Positions 34,996-43,139 of a DNA stretch of 64,000 nt are shown piece by piece. The position numbers and the translations under genes were made by a program. The first letter of the stretch is position 1. Every line of letters begins with the position of its first letter. The notes below the pieces were generated by a model. It was not told the origin of the DNA and did not search any database. It worked only from the letters and a program-made list of their open reading frames with translations. Origin of the DNA: Clostridia bacterium (GTDB taxonomy: Bacteria > Bacillota > Clostridia > Oscillospirales > QAKW01); NCBI GenBank assembly GCA_017464525.1, contig JAFTZM010000043.1:1-64000 (forward strand), in the 5' to 3' direction.

Positions 34996-36416
34996 TATAT
35001 AAACTCCTCCGCTTCCTTCAGCGTGAAGGCAAATTCTGCAAATTCGCCCTCCTTGGATGTAACATACAGATCCTCATGGTGGGCATCGATGATACTCTTG
35101 ACCATATACAGGCCCAGACCGACCCCCTTGCGGTTGACCCCGCGGCTTTTATCTGTTTTATAAAAACGCTCAAAGATCTTGCCCACTTCGTCTTCAGGGA
35201 TCCCCATACCGGTATTTCGCACCGAAAAGAGCAGCTTGCCCTCCCGGCGGGTCATGCCAATAGTGATCTGCCCCTCGGCGGGGGTGAATTTTACCGCATT
35301 ATCCACCAGGTTATAGATGACCCGGTAAATGGCATCCCGATCGCCCACCGCATAGATAGAGTCCTCCGGCAGATGCAGCTGCAGATCAATCTTTGCCTCC
35401 CGGATCCGATCCTCTGCCGTGAGTACGACCCGGTGAGCCGTTTCGGTAAGATCGAAGGGATTCATCTGGTAGGTGATCTCGCCGGATTGGATCCTGGCCA
35501 CATCCAGCAGATTATTGACCATCCGGGTGAGGCGCTTGACCTCTTCGGACACCAGCAGCAGGTACTTCTGCTCCAGCTCCGGCGGGATGGTACCGTCTAA
35601 TATTCCGTCGATAAAACCGCCGATGGTGGTCATGGGAGTACGCAATTCATGGGAAACATCGGCAATAAAGCCCCGGCGCATGATCTCCAGCTGATCCAGG
35701 CTGTCCGCCATCTGGTTGAAGGTGGCCGCCAGAGCCCCCAGCTCTTCATCGGGGGTCACGGTGATACGGCGGGAGAAATCCCCCTTGGCATAGGAGCGTG
35801 CCGCCACCGCCATCTCATTCAGCGGGCGGGTGATCTGCCGGGTGATGAAATACAGCACCACAAAAGCAAAGGCCATGACCGAAAGTCCGCAAAGCAGATA
35901 AACGGCCAGGATACTGCGCATCTGCGTGTTCACCCGCACCTGCGGGGCAGTCACAAAGACACAGCCGATCACAGCAGAGGCATCGTCACTATAGATGGGC
36001 ACGCCAATGGTATAGGCGTTTCCCATTTCGCTCACAAACACCGTCTGCCGCCGGTAGACCTGGCCGGCCAGCACCTTATCCACTGCCTCCTGAGGCAGGG
36101 AAATGCTGATCTGATCATCTAATGTACTTTGCACCACTCGACCCCATTGATTTAAGATCAGCACATCGCTTTCGATTGTCTGCTTGATAGTATAGATAGA
36201 GCCCTCCATGATGGTGCCCACAAAAACATTATAGTTTGCCGGCATTCCCTGGAGCATGGTGGCCACCTGATTGGCCGCTTTTTCCATGTTTCGATCCTGC
36301 TGCTGCACGCTCTGGAGGGTGTAGACCGTTGTGGTGGCGGTGCCCAGCAGAAAGATGATCAGCAGAACGATCAGAGCGCAGGCATTGAAATACCGAAAGA
36401 ATATCTTTTTATGCAC
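34995..36416 (-). CDS. Sensor histidine kinase
   Basis: A 473-residue membrane kinase: membrane segment one (about 12-32), an extracellular sensor region (33-168), segment two (about 170-192), HAMP domain, HisKA with phospho-acceptor H256 in DVSHELRTP, and a HATPase domain with DNAVKFTP and GMGIPEDEVGKIFERFYK. The start is GTG at 36416, two bases past the regulator's TAA stop codon, with GGTGGA as ribosome binding site. It should phosphorylate the response regulator encoded just upstream. The signal is unknown; with HtrA downstream, envelope stress is a reasonable inference. Confidence 0.94.
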   Translation of the reverse strand: MHKKIFFRYFNACALIVLLIIFLLGTATTTVYTLQSVQQQDRNMEKAANQVATMLQGMPANYNVFVGTIMEGSIYTIKQTIESDVLILNQWGRVVQSTLDDQISISLPQEAVDKVLAGQVYRRQTVFVSEMGNAYTIGVPIYSDDASAVIGCVFVTAPQVRVNTQMRSILAVYLLCGLSVMAFAFVVLYFITRQITRPLNEMAVAARSYAKGDFSRRITVTPDEELGALAATFNQMADSLDQLEIMRRGFIADVSHELRTPMTTIGGFIDGILDGTIPPELEQKYLLLVSEEVKRLTRMVNNLLDVARIQSGEITYQMNPFDLTETAHRVVLTAEDRIREAKIDLQLHLPEDSIYAVGDRDAIYRVIYNLVDNAVKFTPAEGQITIGMTRREGKLLFSVRNTGMGIPEDEVGKIFERFYKTDKSRGVNRKGVGLGLYMVKSIIDAHHEDLYVTSKEGEFAEFAFTLKEAEEFI

Positions 36417-37100
36417 TTATTCCACCGTTTCGAATTTATATCCGATCCCCCACACTGTGCGGATAGCCCAGCGGTCGGAAACGCCCTCCAGCTTTTCACG
36501 GATCCGCTTGATATGCACGTCCACCGTGCGGGAATCGCCGAAATACTTAAAGCCCCAGATCTCATCCAGCAGCTGATCCCGGGTAAATACCCGGTTTGGA
36601 TTTTTTGCCAGATGGTATAAAAGCTCGATCTCCTTGGGAGGTGCATCCACCTGCTTGCCGGCCACCACCAATTTATAATTGGTAAGGGAAACGTACAGGT
36701 TATGGTACTCCACCTCCTGGCGAGCCTCGTCGGGAGCATTGCCCACCCGGCGCAGCACCGTTTTGATCCGGGCCATGACCTCCTTGGAATCAAAGGGCTT
36801 GGTCACATAATCATCCGCCCCCAGCTCCAGGCCCAGCACCTTATCAAAGGTCTCGCCCTTAGCAGAGAGCATAATGATGGGCACATTGGAGCTCTGGCGG
36901 ATCTCCCGGCAGACCTGCCACCCATCCTTTTTCGGCAGCATGATATCCAGCAGGATCAGATCGGGATTGAAGCTGCCGAATTTTTTAACAGCCTCTTCCC
37001 CATCGCCGGCGGTCTCCACCGTATAGCCCTCCTTGGCTAAATAGAGGGTCAACAGCTCGCATATATTCTGTTCGTCATCTACTACTAAAATCCTGCTCAT
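36417..37100 (-). CDS. OmpR/PhoB family response regulator
   Basis: A 227-residue two-domain regulator: receiver domain with the acidic pocket DDE (8-10), phospho-acceptor D52 (LLDIMLPKKDG) and conserved K in the following segment, then a winged helix DNA-binding domain (about 130-225, ending TVWGIGYKFE). First gene of the operon with the kinase and HtrA. The kinase gene follows at once. No operator could be recognised upstream. Confidence 0.95.
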   Translation of the reverse strand: MSRILVVDDEQNICELLTLYLAKEGYTVETAGDGEEAVKKFGSFNPDLILLDIMLPKKDGWQVCREIRQSSNVPIIMLSAKGETFDKVLGLELGADDYVTKPFDSKEVMARIKTVLRRVGNAPDEARQEVEYHNLYVSLTNYKLVVAGKQVDAPPKEIELLYHLAKNPNRVFTRDQLLDEIWGFKYFGDSRTVDVHIKRIREKLEGVSDRWAIRTVWGIGYKFETVE

Positions 37101-37194
37101 TTTATTTTCCTCTTTTCTGAATGATCTATTAACAGTATATCTTTTCCAATTTAAAAATGGATGAAGAAATTGTTAACAAATCAAAACAAATGAA

Positions 37195-37827
37195 TTAAGA
37201 AGTTTTAAAAGGGTAAAAAAGCTCCTCCAGAACCTCTGCGGAGGCGGTGCCGGCCGAAAGATCTGCCAGGCTTTTGAGAAGTTTTTCCCGCTCAGAAGCC
37301 CGCAGCATCAGTTCTAACGTCACCTCAGCACCAAAGGCCGTATCCAGGATCTCCGCTCCCTGCAGCTCCGGCATCCGCTGGATCCGGTCGTATAAGGAAT
37401 AAGCACAGGTGATCTTCAACCGCACCCCCGGCTCCATCATGGCGGTTCCCGCTTCGGCCACTCCATCGGCGCACCCCTTGGAATAGGCCCGTACCAGCCC
37501 GCCGGCGCCCAGCAGAATACCGCCGAAATAACGGGTCACCACCACGGCAACATCAAAAAGCTCCTGCTTTTTCAATACATCCAGCATGGGCATTCCGGCG
37601 GTGCCGCCGGGCTCGCCGTCGTCGAAAAAGCGTTCCACCAGCGGTTTTTTGATGCGGTAGGCGGCACAGTTATGGGTCGCATCGGGAAATTCGGCCCGGA
37701 TCTCTGCCAAAAAGGCTTCTGCTTCCTCCACCGTTTCCACCCGGGCAAGGGTGGTGATAAAGCGGCTTTTGCGCTCGATAAATTCTGTGTGGCAGCGCTT
37801 AGCCGGTACGAAATAGCTTTTTTCCAT
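37195..37827 (-). CDS. YigZ/IMPACT family protein
   Basis: A 210-residue protein of the UPF0029/IMPACT family: N-terminal RNase PH-like domain with FIERKSRFITTLA, the signature GEPGGTAGMPMLDVL and VVVTRYFGGILLGAGGLVRAYS, then a C-terminal ferredoxin-like domain. Molecular role in bacteria is not settled; members are linked to translation control. Own promoter at 37854-37882, GGAGGG before the ATG. Confidence 0.92.
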   Translation of the reverse strand: MEKSYFVPAKRCHTEFIERKSRFITTLARVETVEEAEAFLAEIRAEFPDATHNCAAYRIKKPLVERFFDDGEPGGTAGMPMLDVLKKQELFDVAVVVTRYFGGILLGAGGLVRAYSKGCADGVAEAGTAMMEPGVRLKITCAYSLYDRIQRMPELQGAEILDTAFGAEVTLELMLRASEREKLLKSLADLSAGTASAEVLEELFYPFKTS

Positions 37828-37853
37828 CTTCTTTTCACACCCTCCTTTTCTTC

Positions 37854-37882
37854 ATTATAGCAAAAAGTGCAGCGCGACGCAA
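37854..37882 (-). promoter_or_regulatory. Promoter of the yigZ-like gene overlapping a terminator
   Basis: TTGCGT (37877-37882) and TATAAT (37854-37859) on the minus strand, spacer 17 bases. The -35 box lies inside the loop and arm of the trxB-side terminator. Confidence 0.55.
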
Positions 37883-37894
37883 GGTCACGCTGCA
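37868..37894 (-). terminator. Terminator of the nrd operon
   Basis: An 11-bp stem (37868-37878 with 37884-37894, one G-U pair) followed by CTTTTTG on the minus strand, six bases past the flavoprotein stop codon. Confidence 0.8.
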
Positions 37895-37900
37895 TTAATT

Positions 37901-38800
37901 TTAAAGATTATCCAGATAGGCATTGGCGGCCAGTCCGGCGGTGGCGCCGTCGCCGGCTGCGGTAGCCAGCTGACGGATGGGCTTGGTGCGGCAATCCCCA
38001 GCGGCAAAGACCCCCGAGGCAGAGGTGAGACAATCCTCCCCTGCTGCCACATAGCCGGCATCATCCAGCTCTACCAGATCCTTAAAGGGCTGGTTGGCAG
38101 GCTGCTGGCCTACGGCAATAAAGAGGCCGTCCACCGACAACTCTTCCAAAGCTTCACCGAATTTCAGCTCCAGCCCTGCCAGTTTTTCCCCGCCCAACAG
38201 GCGGTTGACCACGCCGCCGGTGCGGATGGTCACATTGGAAAGCTTTTTCAGCCGGTCCAGCAACACCGGCTCACAGCGGAAGCCCTCCCGGCGGTGGATG
38301 AGCGTTACCTTTTCGCAGATATCTGCCAGATAGAGCGCCGCCTGCACGGCGGCGTTTCCGCCGCCCACCACGGCGGTATGCTTGCCTTTATAGAAAGCAC
38401 CGTCGCAGACTGCGCAGTAGGAAACGCCGGGCAGTTCCTCTTCCCGCTCAAGGCCTAAGTGACGGTGGGCAGCACCGCTGGCAATGATGAGGCTTTTGCC
38501 CTCATAGCGATCCTCATCGGTGGTGGTGATCACAAAATGATCCCCCTCCCGATAAGCGTTATTGACCTCTACCGGCTCGATCTCGCCGCCGAACTGATAG
38601 ACCTGCTCGGCCAGTTTATCGGCGTATTCCACGCCGCTGATCCCATAAAGGCCGGGAAAATTCTCGATCCGGGCAGAGGAGGTGATCTGACCGCCCAGAG
38701 CGGTAGATTCCAGCAGCAGCACCGACTTACCGGCCCGCAGCAGATAGATCGCTGCGGTCATGCCGGCAGTGCCGCCGCCAACGATGACGGAATCATACAT
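37901..38800 (-). CDS. Thioredoxin reductase-like flavoprotein
   Basis: A 299-residue FAD/NAD(P)H oxidoreductase of the thioredoxin reductase type. FAD loop GGGTAGM (residues 8-14), redox pair C129-x-x-C132 in YCAVCDG, NAD(P) loop GGGNAAVQAA, and C-terminal FAD motif GVFAAGDCR. It overlaps the end of nrdD by eight bases, and NrdD itself ends in a thioredoxin-like domain, so this enzyme probably keeps that domain reduced. NADPH or NADH preference cannot be told. Confidence 0.92.
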   Translation of the reverse strand: MYDSVIVGGGTAGMTAAIYLLRAGKSVLLLESTALGGQITSSARIENFPGLYGISGVEYADKLAEQVYQFGGEIEPVEVNNAYREGDHFVITTTDEDRYEGKSLIIASGAAHRHLGLEREEELPGVSYCAVCDGAFYKGKHTAVVGGGNAAVQAALYLADICEKVTLIHRREGFRCEPVLLDRLKKLSNVTIRTGGVVNRLLGGEKLAGLELKFGEALEELSVDGLFIAVGQQPANQPFKDLVELDDAGYVAAGEDCLTSASGVFAAGDCRTKPIRQLATAAGDGATAGLAANAYLDNL

Positions 38801-41180
38801 TGGCAGTCACCTTTTTGGTATAGCCCCGGATCTCGGAGGCATTGGTTAGCTTTTCGATCCCTGCGGCAGTCTCCACGATCAGCGTGGGTGCCTTGGTGAT
38901 CTGGTAGGCATCCACCAGCCCGCGGTTGGCAGGATCCTCCGCATCCAGCTTTTCATAAGCAATGCCGGCCTGATCCAGCACAGCCGCCGCCATCTTGCAG
39001 TTGGGGCAGGTCTTGGTGGTAAAGAGCAGTACACGGTTACCGCCTACAGTCTCCGGCTCGGCGTCCCCGCCGCAGCAGCCGCAGCCATGCATAGAAGGAA
39101 CCTTGGTGGCAGCGATCCGCTGATCGTAAAGCTTACGATCCTTGAATTCCTGAGCCTTACCGTCGTTCCAGTTCTGAACCGGGCGATAGTAGCCGGTGAT
39201 ACGGCTGTATACCTCGGTATTTTCACCGCAATGAGGGCAGGTATACTCCTCGCCGGTGATATAGCCATGGTTCTTACATACAGAGTAGGTAGGAGACATA
39301 GAGTAATAGGGCAATCTGTAGTTTTCGGCGATCTTCCGCACCAGATCGGCGGCCGCCTTCCAATCAGGCAGCTTTTCGCCCATATAGGCATGGAACACGG
39401 TACCGGAGGTATAAAGAGTATGCAACTCATCCTGCATATCCAGCGCAGTGAAGATATCGTCGGTATAACCCACAGGCAGGTGGGAGGAATTGGTGTAGTA
39501 GGGGGTACCGTCCATATTGGCGGTCACGATGCCGGGGAAGCGCTTTACGTCGTGCTTGGCCAGGCGGTAGGAGGTGGACTCGGCAGGAGTGGCCTCCAGA
39601 TTGTAGAGATCGCCGTACTGCTCCTGATAATCGGAGAGGCGCTCACGCATATGGTTCAGCACATCCTTGGCGAACTGCTGCCCCTCAGCGGTGGTCAGAT
39701 TCTTCTTCAGCCAGCAGGCGTTGAGAGCGGCTTCGTTCATACCCACCAGACCGATGGTAGAGAAGTGGTTATCGAAGGAGCCGAGGTAACGCTTGGTGTA
39801 GGGATAAAGGCCCTCATTGAGGAACTTGGTGATCACAGTTCTCTTCACATGGAGAGAGCGGGCAGAGATATCCATCAGTTTATCCAGGCGTGCATAGAAC
39901 TCCTCCTCGGAGGCAGACTGGAAGGCCAGGCGGGGCAGGTTGATGGTCACCACGCCCACAGAACCGGTGCTCTCACCGGAGCCGAAGAAGCCGCCGGACT
40001 TTTTACGCAGCTCCCGGAGATCCAGGCGGAGGCGGCAGCACATACTGCGCACATCGCTGGGCTCCATATCGCTGTTGATATAGTTGGAGAAATAGGGAGT
40101 ACCGTACTTGGCGGTCATCTCGAAGAGTAGCTTATTGTTCTCCGTTTCAGACCAATCGAAATCACGGGTAATGGAATAGGTGGGGATGGGATATTGGAAG
40201 CCGCGGCCGTTGGCATCGCCTTCGATCATGGTTTCGATAAAGGCCCGGTTGATCATATCCATCTCGGCCTTACAATCGCCGTAGGTGAAATCCATCTCCT
40301 TACCGCCCACGATAGCAGGCAGATCCTTCAGGTCGTTGGGAACAGTCCAATCCAGAGTAATATTGGAGAAGGGAGCCTGTGTACCCCAGCGGCTGGGGGT
40401 GTTGACGCCGTAAACAAAGGACTGGATGCAGTTCTTGACCTCCCAATAGGTCAGGTTGTCCACCTTCACAAAGGGCGCCAGATAGGTATCAAAGGAGCTG
40501 AATGCCTGCGCACCGGCCCACTCGTTCTGCATGATCCCCAGGAAGTTGACCATCTGGTTGCAGAGGGATACCAGATGCTTAGCGGGGGCAGAGGTGATCT
40601 TGCCGGGAACGCCGCCCAGACCCTCTTTGATCAACTGCTTCAAAGACCAGCCGGCGCAGTAGCCGGTGAGCATGGAGAGGTCATGAATATGCACATCCGC
40701 ATTGCGGTGGGCATCGGCGATCTCCTGATCGTAGATCTCGCTGAGCCAGTAATTGGCGGTGATGGCGCCGCTATTGGAAAGGATCAGCCCGCCCACAGAG
40801 TAGGTAACGGTGGAATTTTCCTTTACACGCCAGTCGGTTACATTAACATAGCTATCCACCAGGGACTTATAATCCAGGAAGGTGGATTTCAGGTTCCGCA
40901 CCTTTTCCCGCTGTTTCCGGTAAAGGATATAGGCCTTAGCCACATCGGCATAGCCGGATTCGCTGAGCACAGCCTCCACGCTATCCTGAATATCCTCTAC
41001 GGCGATCTTGCCGTCCTTGATCTTAGCCTCAAAATGAGCGGTCACCTTCAGAGCCAGCAGATCGATCACGCTGGGATGGGACTCCTTTCCCAAGGCATCG
41101 AAGGCCTTCTGAATGGCTACGCTGATCTTGGAAATATTGAATTCGGCCTGAGTGCCGTCACGCTTGATTACATTGTACAT
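38793..41180 (-). CDS. nrdD: Anaerobic ribonucleoside-triphosphate reductase with C-terminal thioredoxin-like domain
   Basis: Glycyl radical enzyme that makes deoxynucleotides under anoxia. The 795-residue protein has an N-terminal ATP cone (about 1-90, VIKRDGTQAEFNISKIS), the reductase barrel, a C-terminal zinc site (CKNHG and CPHC) and the radical glycine G663 in YSRITGYYRP. A CxCCGG segment (about 699-704) links to an extra domain of about 75 residues with LLFTTKTCPNCK, where C725 and C728 form a thioredoxin/glutaredoxin-type pair. Usual NrdD ends soon after the radical loop, so this is a fusion. The ATG has AAGGAGG upstream. Operon: nrdG, an SGNH hydrolase, nrdD, flavoprotein. Confidence 0.96.
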   Translation of the reverse strand: MYNVIKRDGTQAEFNISKISVAIQKAFDALGKESHPSVIDLLALKVTAHFEAKIKDGKIAVEDIQDSVEAVLSESGYADVAKAYILYRKQREKVRNLKSTFLDYKSLVDSYVNVTDWRVKENSTVTYSVGGLILSNSGAITANYWLSEIYDQEIADAHRNADVHIHDLSMLTGYCAGWSLKQLIKEGLGGVPGKITSAPAKHLVSLCNQMVNFLGIMQNEWAGAQAFSSFDTYLAPFVKVDNLTYWEVKNCIQSFVYGVNTPSRWGTQAPFSNITLDWTVPNDLKDLPAIVGGKEMDFTYGDCKAEMDMINRAFIETMIEGDANGRGFQYPIPTYSITRDFDWSETENNKLLFEMTAKYGTPYFSNYINSDMEPSDVRSMCCRLRLDLRELRKKSGGFFGSGESTGSVGVVTINLPRLAFQSASEEEFYARLDKLMDISARSLHVKRTVITKFLNEGLYPYTKRYLGSFDNHFSTIGLVGMNEAALNACWLKKNLTTAEGQQFAKDVLNHMRERLSDYQEQYGDLYNLEATPAESTSYRLAKHDVKRFPGIVTANMDGTPYYTNSSHLPVGYTDDIFTALDMQDELHTLYTSGTVFHAYMGEKLPDWKAAADLVRKIAENYRLPYYSMSPTYSVCKNHGYITGEEYTCPHCGENTEVYSRITGYYRPVQNWNDGKAQEFKDRKLYDQRIAATKVPSMHGCGCCGGDAEPETVGGNRVLLFTTKTCPNCKMAAAVLDQAGIAYEKLDAEDPANRGLVDAYQITKAPTLIVETAAGIEKLTNASEIRGYTKKVTANV

Positions 41181-41199
41181 TTTCTTTCCTCCTTATATA

Positions 41200-41820
41200 T
41201 TATAATGATTGATATGCTTCCAGCCAGGCACGCTTGATCAGTTCGATGCCGCCGGCGACCGGGTGAACACCGTCCGCGGTCAGCCGAGGGATATCGCCCT
41301 TGGCTGCTTCATCAAACTTCTGCTGCAGATCCACATAAGCAAAGCCGTACTTTTCGGCGATCCGCTTGGCGGCGGCGATCCGAAGTTGCACTTCCTTATG
41401 GAACTCTTCATAGCCCAGCGCCTCGGTGGAGGTGCCGGTCATTACATAAGGGCTGAGAATGATGACCTTCAGATCAGGTAACTCCGCCTTGATCTCGCTG
41501 ATCAGCATATCATAGATCCGTTCAAATTTTTCAGCATCCACGCCGTTCTGCCGGGAAAGCTCATGCCACACATCATTCACACCGATCATGATGCTCATCA
41601 CATCCGGCTTCAGGTTGATGATATCAGCCTTAATGCGGGCATAAACGTCCACAATGCGGTTGCCGCTGATGCCCCGGTTGATAAACTCATATTCCCCGGG
41701 ATGATCCAGGCTCATGGCACCTGCCACAAATTTGGGATAGCCGCTTCCCAGATGCTCCGGGTTTGCCCGGTCTCTGCCGGCATCGGTGATGGAATCACCC
41801 TGAAATAAAATTCTGATCAT
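41200..41820 (-). CDS. SGNH/GDSL hydrolase inside the nrd operon
   Basis: A 206-residue cytosolic esterase-like protein: block I FQGDSITDAG with nucleophile S10, block III IGVNDVW, block V DGVHPVAGG with catalytic aspartate and histidine. It lies two bases after nrdG and 19 before nrdD, in the middle of the operon. It is not a close copy of the tandem paralogues at 32-33 kb. Substrate unknown; nothing known of the family explains a link to nucleotide reduction. Confidence 0.9.
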   Translation of the reverse strand: MIRILFQGDSITDAGRDRANPEHLGSGYPKFVAGAMSLDHPGEYEFINRGISGNRIVDVYARIKADIINLKPDVMSIMIGVNDVWHELSRQNGVDAEKFERIYDMLISEIKAELPDLKVIILSPYVMTGTSTEALGYEEFHKEVQLRIAAAKRIAEKYGFAYVDLQQKFDEAAKGDIPRLTADGVHPVAGGIELIKRAWLEAYQSL

Positions 41821-41822
41821 TT

Positions 41823-42512
41823 TTAAATCCCCCTTACTTCTGCGGCAGGTATCTGCTCCTGCACGATCTTTAAATATTCCTGCATGGTCTGATAGCTGGG
41901 TTCGGTGAGCCCCTCATCAGGCACCCGATCCGATTGCTTGAATTGCTGCAGATAATAGCGCTTCGCCCCTTTCAGCCAGGCCGCAATGGCGGCCATATCT
42001 GCGGGGCTGTGCAGCTGCTGCACCACCGTGGTCCGGAACTCATACTCCACCGCACCGGACAGCAGAAACTCCACGCTTTCCCGGATGGGACCCAAGCCCA
42101 GCTTCGGGAAGCCGACGGTCTCGCCGTAGCGCTCCGGGGCGTTTTTGATATCCATCGCCACATAATCTACCAGCCCTTCCTCCACCAGCTCACGGAGCCG
42201 GCCGGGGAAGCTGCCGTTGGTATCCAGCTTGATGGGATACCCCAGTGCCTTGATCTTCCGGAGCAATTCAGGAAGCTCCCGGCGCATCAGCGGCTCGCCG
42301 CCGGTGATGGCCACGCCGTCCAGCAGCCCTTTACGCTTCTGCAGGAAGGAAAGCAGTTCCTCCTCCCCCATCAGCGGCGCTGCGGGCTCTGCGACCAGAT
42401 CGAAATTATGGCAGAAGGGGCACCGAAAATTACAGCCTGCCAGAAAGACTGTGCAGGCAGTTCTGCCGGGAAAATCCAGCAGAGTTAGCTTTTGCAAACC
42501 TTCGATGGTCAT
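41823..42512 (-). CDS. nrdG: Anaerobic ribonucleotide reductase activating protein
   Basis: Radical SAM activase that generates the glycyl radical on NrdD. The 229-residue protein has the CxxxCxxC cluster motif C27-x3-C31-x2-C34 in AGCNFRCPFCH, and GGEPLMR. The ATG at 42512 has GGAGG seven bases upstream; an in-frame start 60 bases earlier would lie in the promoter region. The length fits the longer clostridial type (NrdG2). First gene of the operon. Confidence 0.94.
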   Translation of the reverse strand: MTIEGLQKLTLLDFPGRTACTVFLAGCNFRCPFCHNFDLVAEPAAPLMGEEELLSFLQKRKGLLDGVAITGGEPLMRRELPELLRKIKALGYPIKLDTNGSFPGRLRELVEEGLVDYVAMDIKNAPERYGETVGFPKLGLGPIRESVEFLLSGAVEYEFRTTVVQQLHSPADMAAIAAWLKGAKRYYLQQFKQSDRVPDEGLTEPSYQTMQEYLKIVQEQIPAAEVRGI

Positions 42513-42543
42513 TCTTACTCCTCCAATTGATGGTGCAGGTATT

Positions 42544-42572
42544 ATTCTACACGATAGATAGGGTATTGTCAA
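42544..42572 (-). promoter_or_regulatory. Promoter of the nrd operon
   Basis: TTGACA (42567-42572) and TAGAAT (42544-42549) on the minus strand with an exact 17-base spacer, 31 bases before the nrdG start codon. Confidence 0.8.
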
Positions 42573-42579
42573 CCCTAAA

Positions 42580-42627
42580 ATACAATATCTATTATTTTTT
42601 TATTTTTCAAAACACAAGATATGGTAT
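42580..42627 (-). promoter_or_regulatory. Pair of NrdR-like boxes
   Basis: Two 16-bp sites, 42580-42595 (ATACAATATCTATTAT) and 42612-42627 (ACACAAGATATGGTAT), resemble the NrdR box ACACWATATNTWGTGT. Their starts are 32 bp apart, three helical turns, the spacing known for NrdR pairs. They lie just upstream of the -35 box of the nrd operon. nrdR itself is not in the window. Confidence 0.65.
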
Positions 42628-42748
42628 TTTTGGACGTATCGCCCATACACCCCGGAATTTCGCATGGCATTGCGGAATTTGCGTTTTTTCTCCTGTTTTT
42701 TTCGTATTAAATGCAGCCTTTTGTGTATATTATAATCCCATATACAGC

Positions 42749-42781
42749 ACAAGCCCCCAATGCTTTGCATTGGGGGCTTGT
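42749..42781. terminator. Strong hairpin downstream of the PqqD-like gene
   Basis: A perfect 15-bp stem (42749-42763 with 42767-42781) with a TTT loop. It stands between two minus-strand operons and should end the PqqD transcript, but the T-rich tract follows on the plus strand rather than the minus strand. Confidence 0.6.
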
Positions 42782-42785
42782 TTAT

Positions 42786-43139
42786 TCATTTATTCCATTC
42801 CACAAAGTGGTAGCTATCCAGGATCCGGAAATACTGCGCCAGGCGCTCATAGAGGGGGTGCGCCTTCTCGCCGAAGGCGGCATCCACCAGCTTGCCCAGC
42901 TCTATGATGTTCATCTTTCCGTCCATCAGGGGCCACACAAAGCTGCCCAGCTCGTCCAGATGGACATAGCTTACCTTCGGCCGGCTGAACAGCAGCTGAG
43001 CGATCCGATTGACCCAGCCTGTATTATCGATCTCCAGAGTGACCATTCCTTCGGAATTGGCCGTCCACCGAAGGCCTTCCGCCCGGGCGGGGATCCGCTC
43101 CAGATAGTTCTGGGGAATAACGATCTTCTTTTTCTTCAT
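42786..43139 (-). CDS. PqqD-like peptide-binding protein
   Basis: A 117-residue protein of the PqqD superfamily: YVHLDELGSFVWPLMDG and a helical tail LYERLAQYFRILDSYHFVEW. PqqD domains (RiPP recognition elements) bind leader peptides for modifying enzymes in PQQ and lasso/sactipeptide pathways. No radical SAM peptide maturase or precursor is nearby. Its start shares TAATG with the stop of the OPT transporter, so the two are co-translated; a peptide-binding partner of the transporter is inference. Confidence 0.82.
   Translation of the reverse strand: MKKKKIVIPQNYLERIPARAEGLRWTANSEGMVTLEIDNTGWVNRIAQLLFSRPKVSYVHLDELGSFVWPLMDGKMNIIELGKLVDAAFGEKAHPLYERLAQYFRILDSYHFVEWNK

Noticed and set aside
42786-43139. 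A RiPP biosynthesis cluster around the PqqD-like gene
   Set aside because: No precursor peptide, radical SAM peptide maturase, cyclodehydratase or peptidase-containing exporter lies within the window; the nrdG radical SAM enzyme belongs to nrdD.
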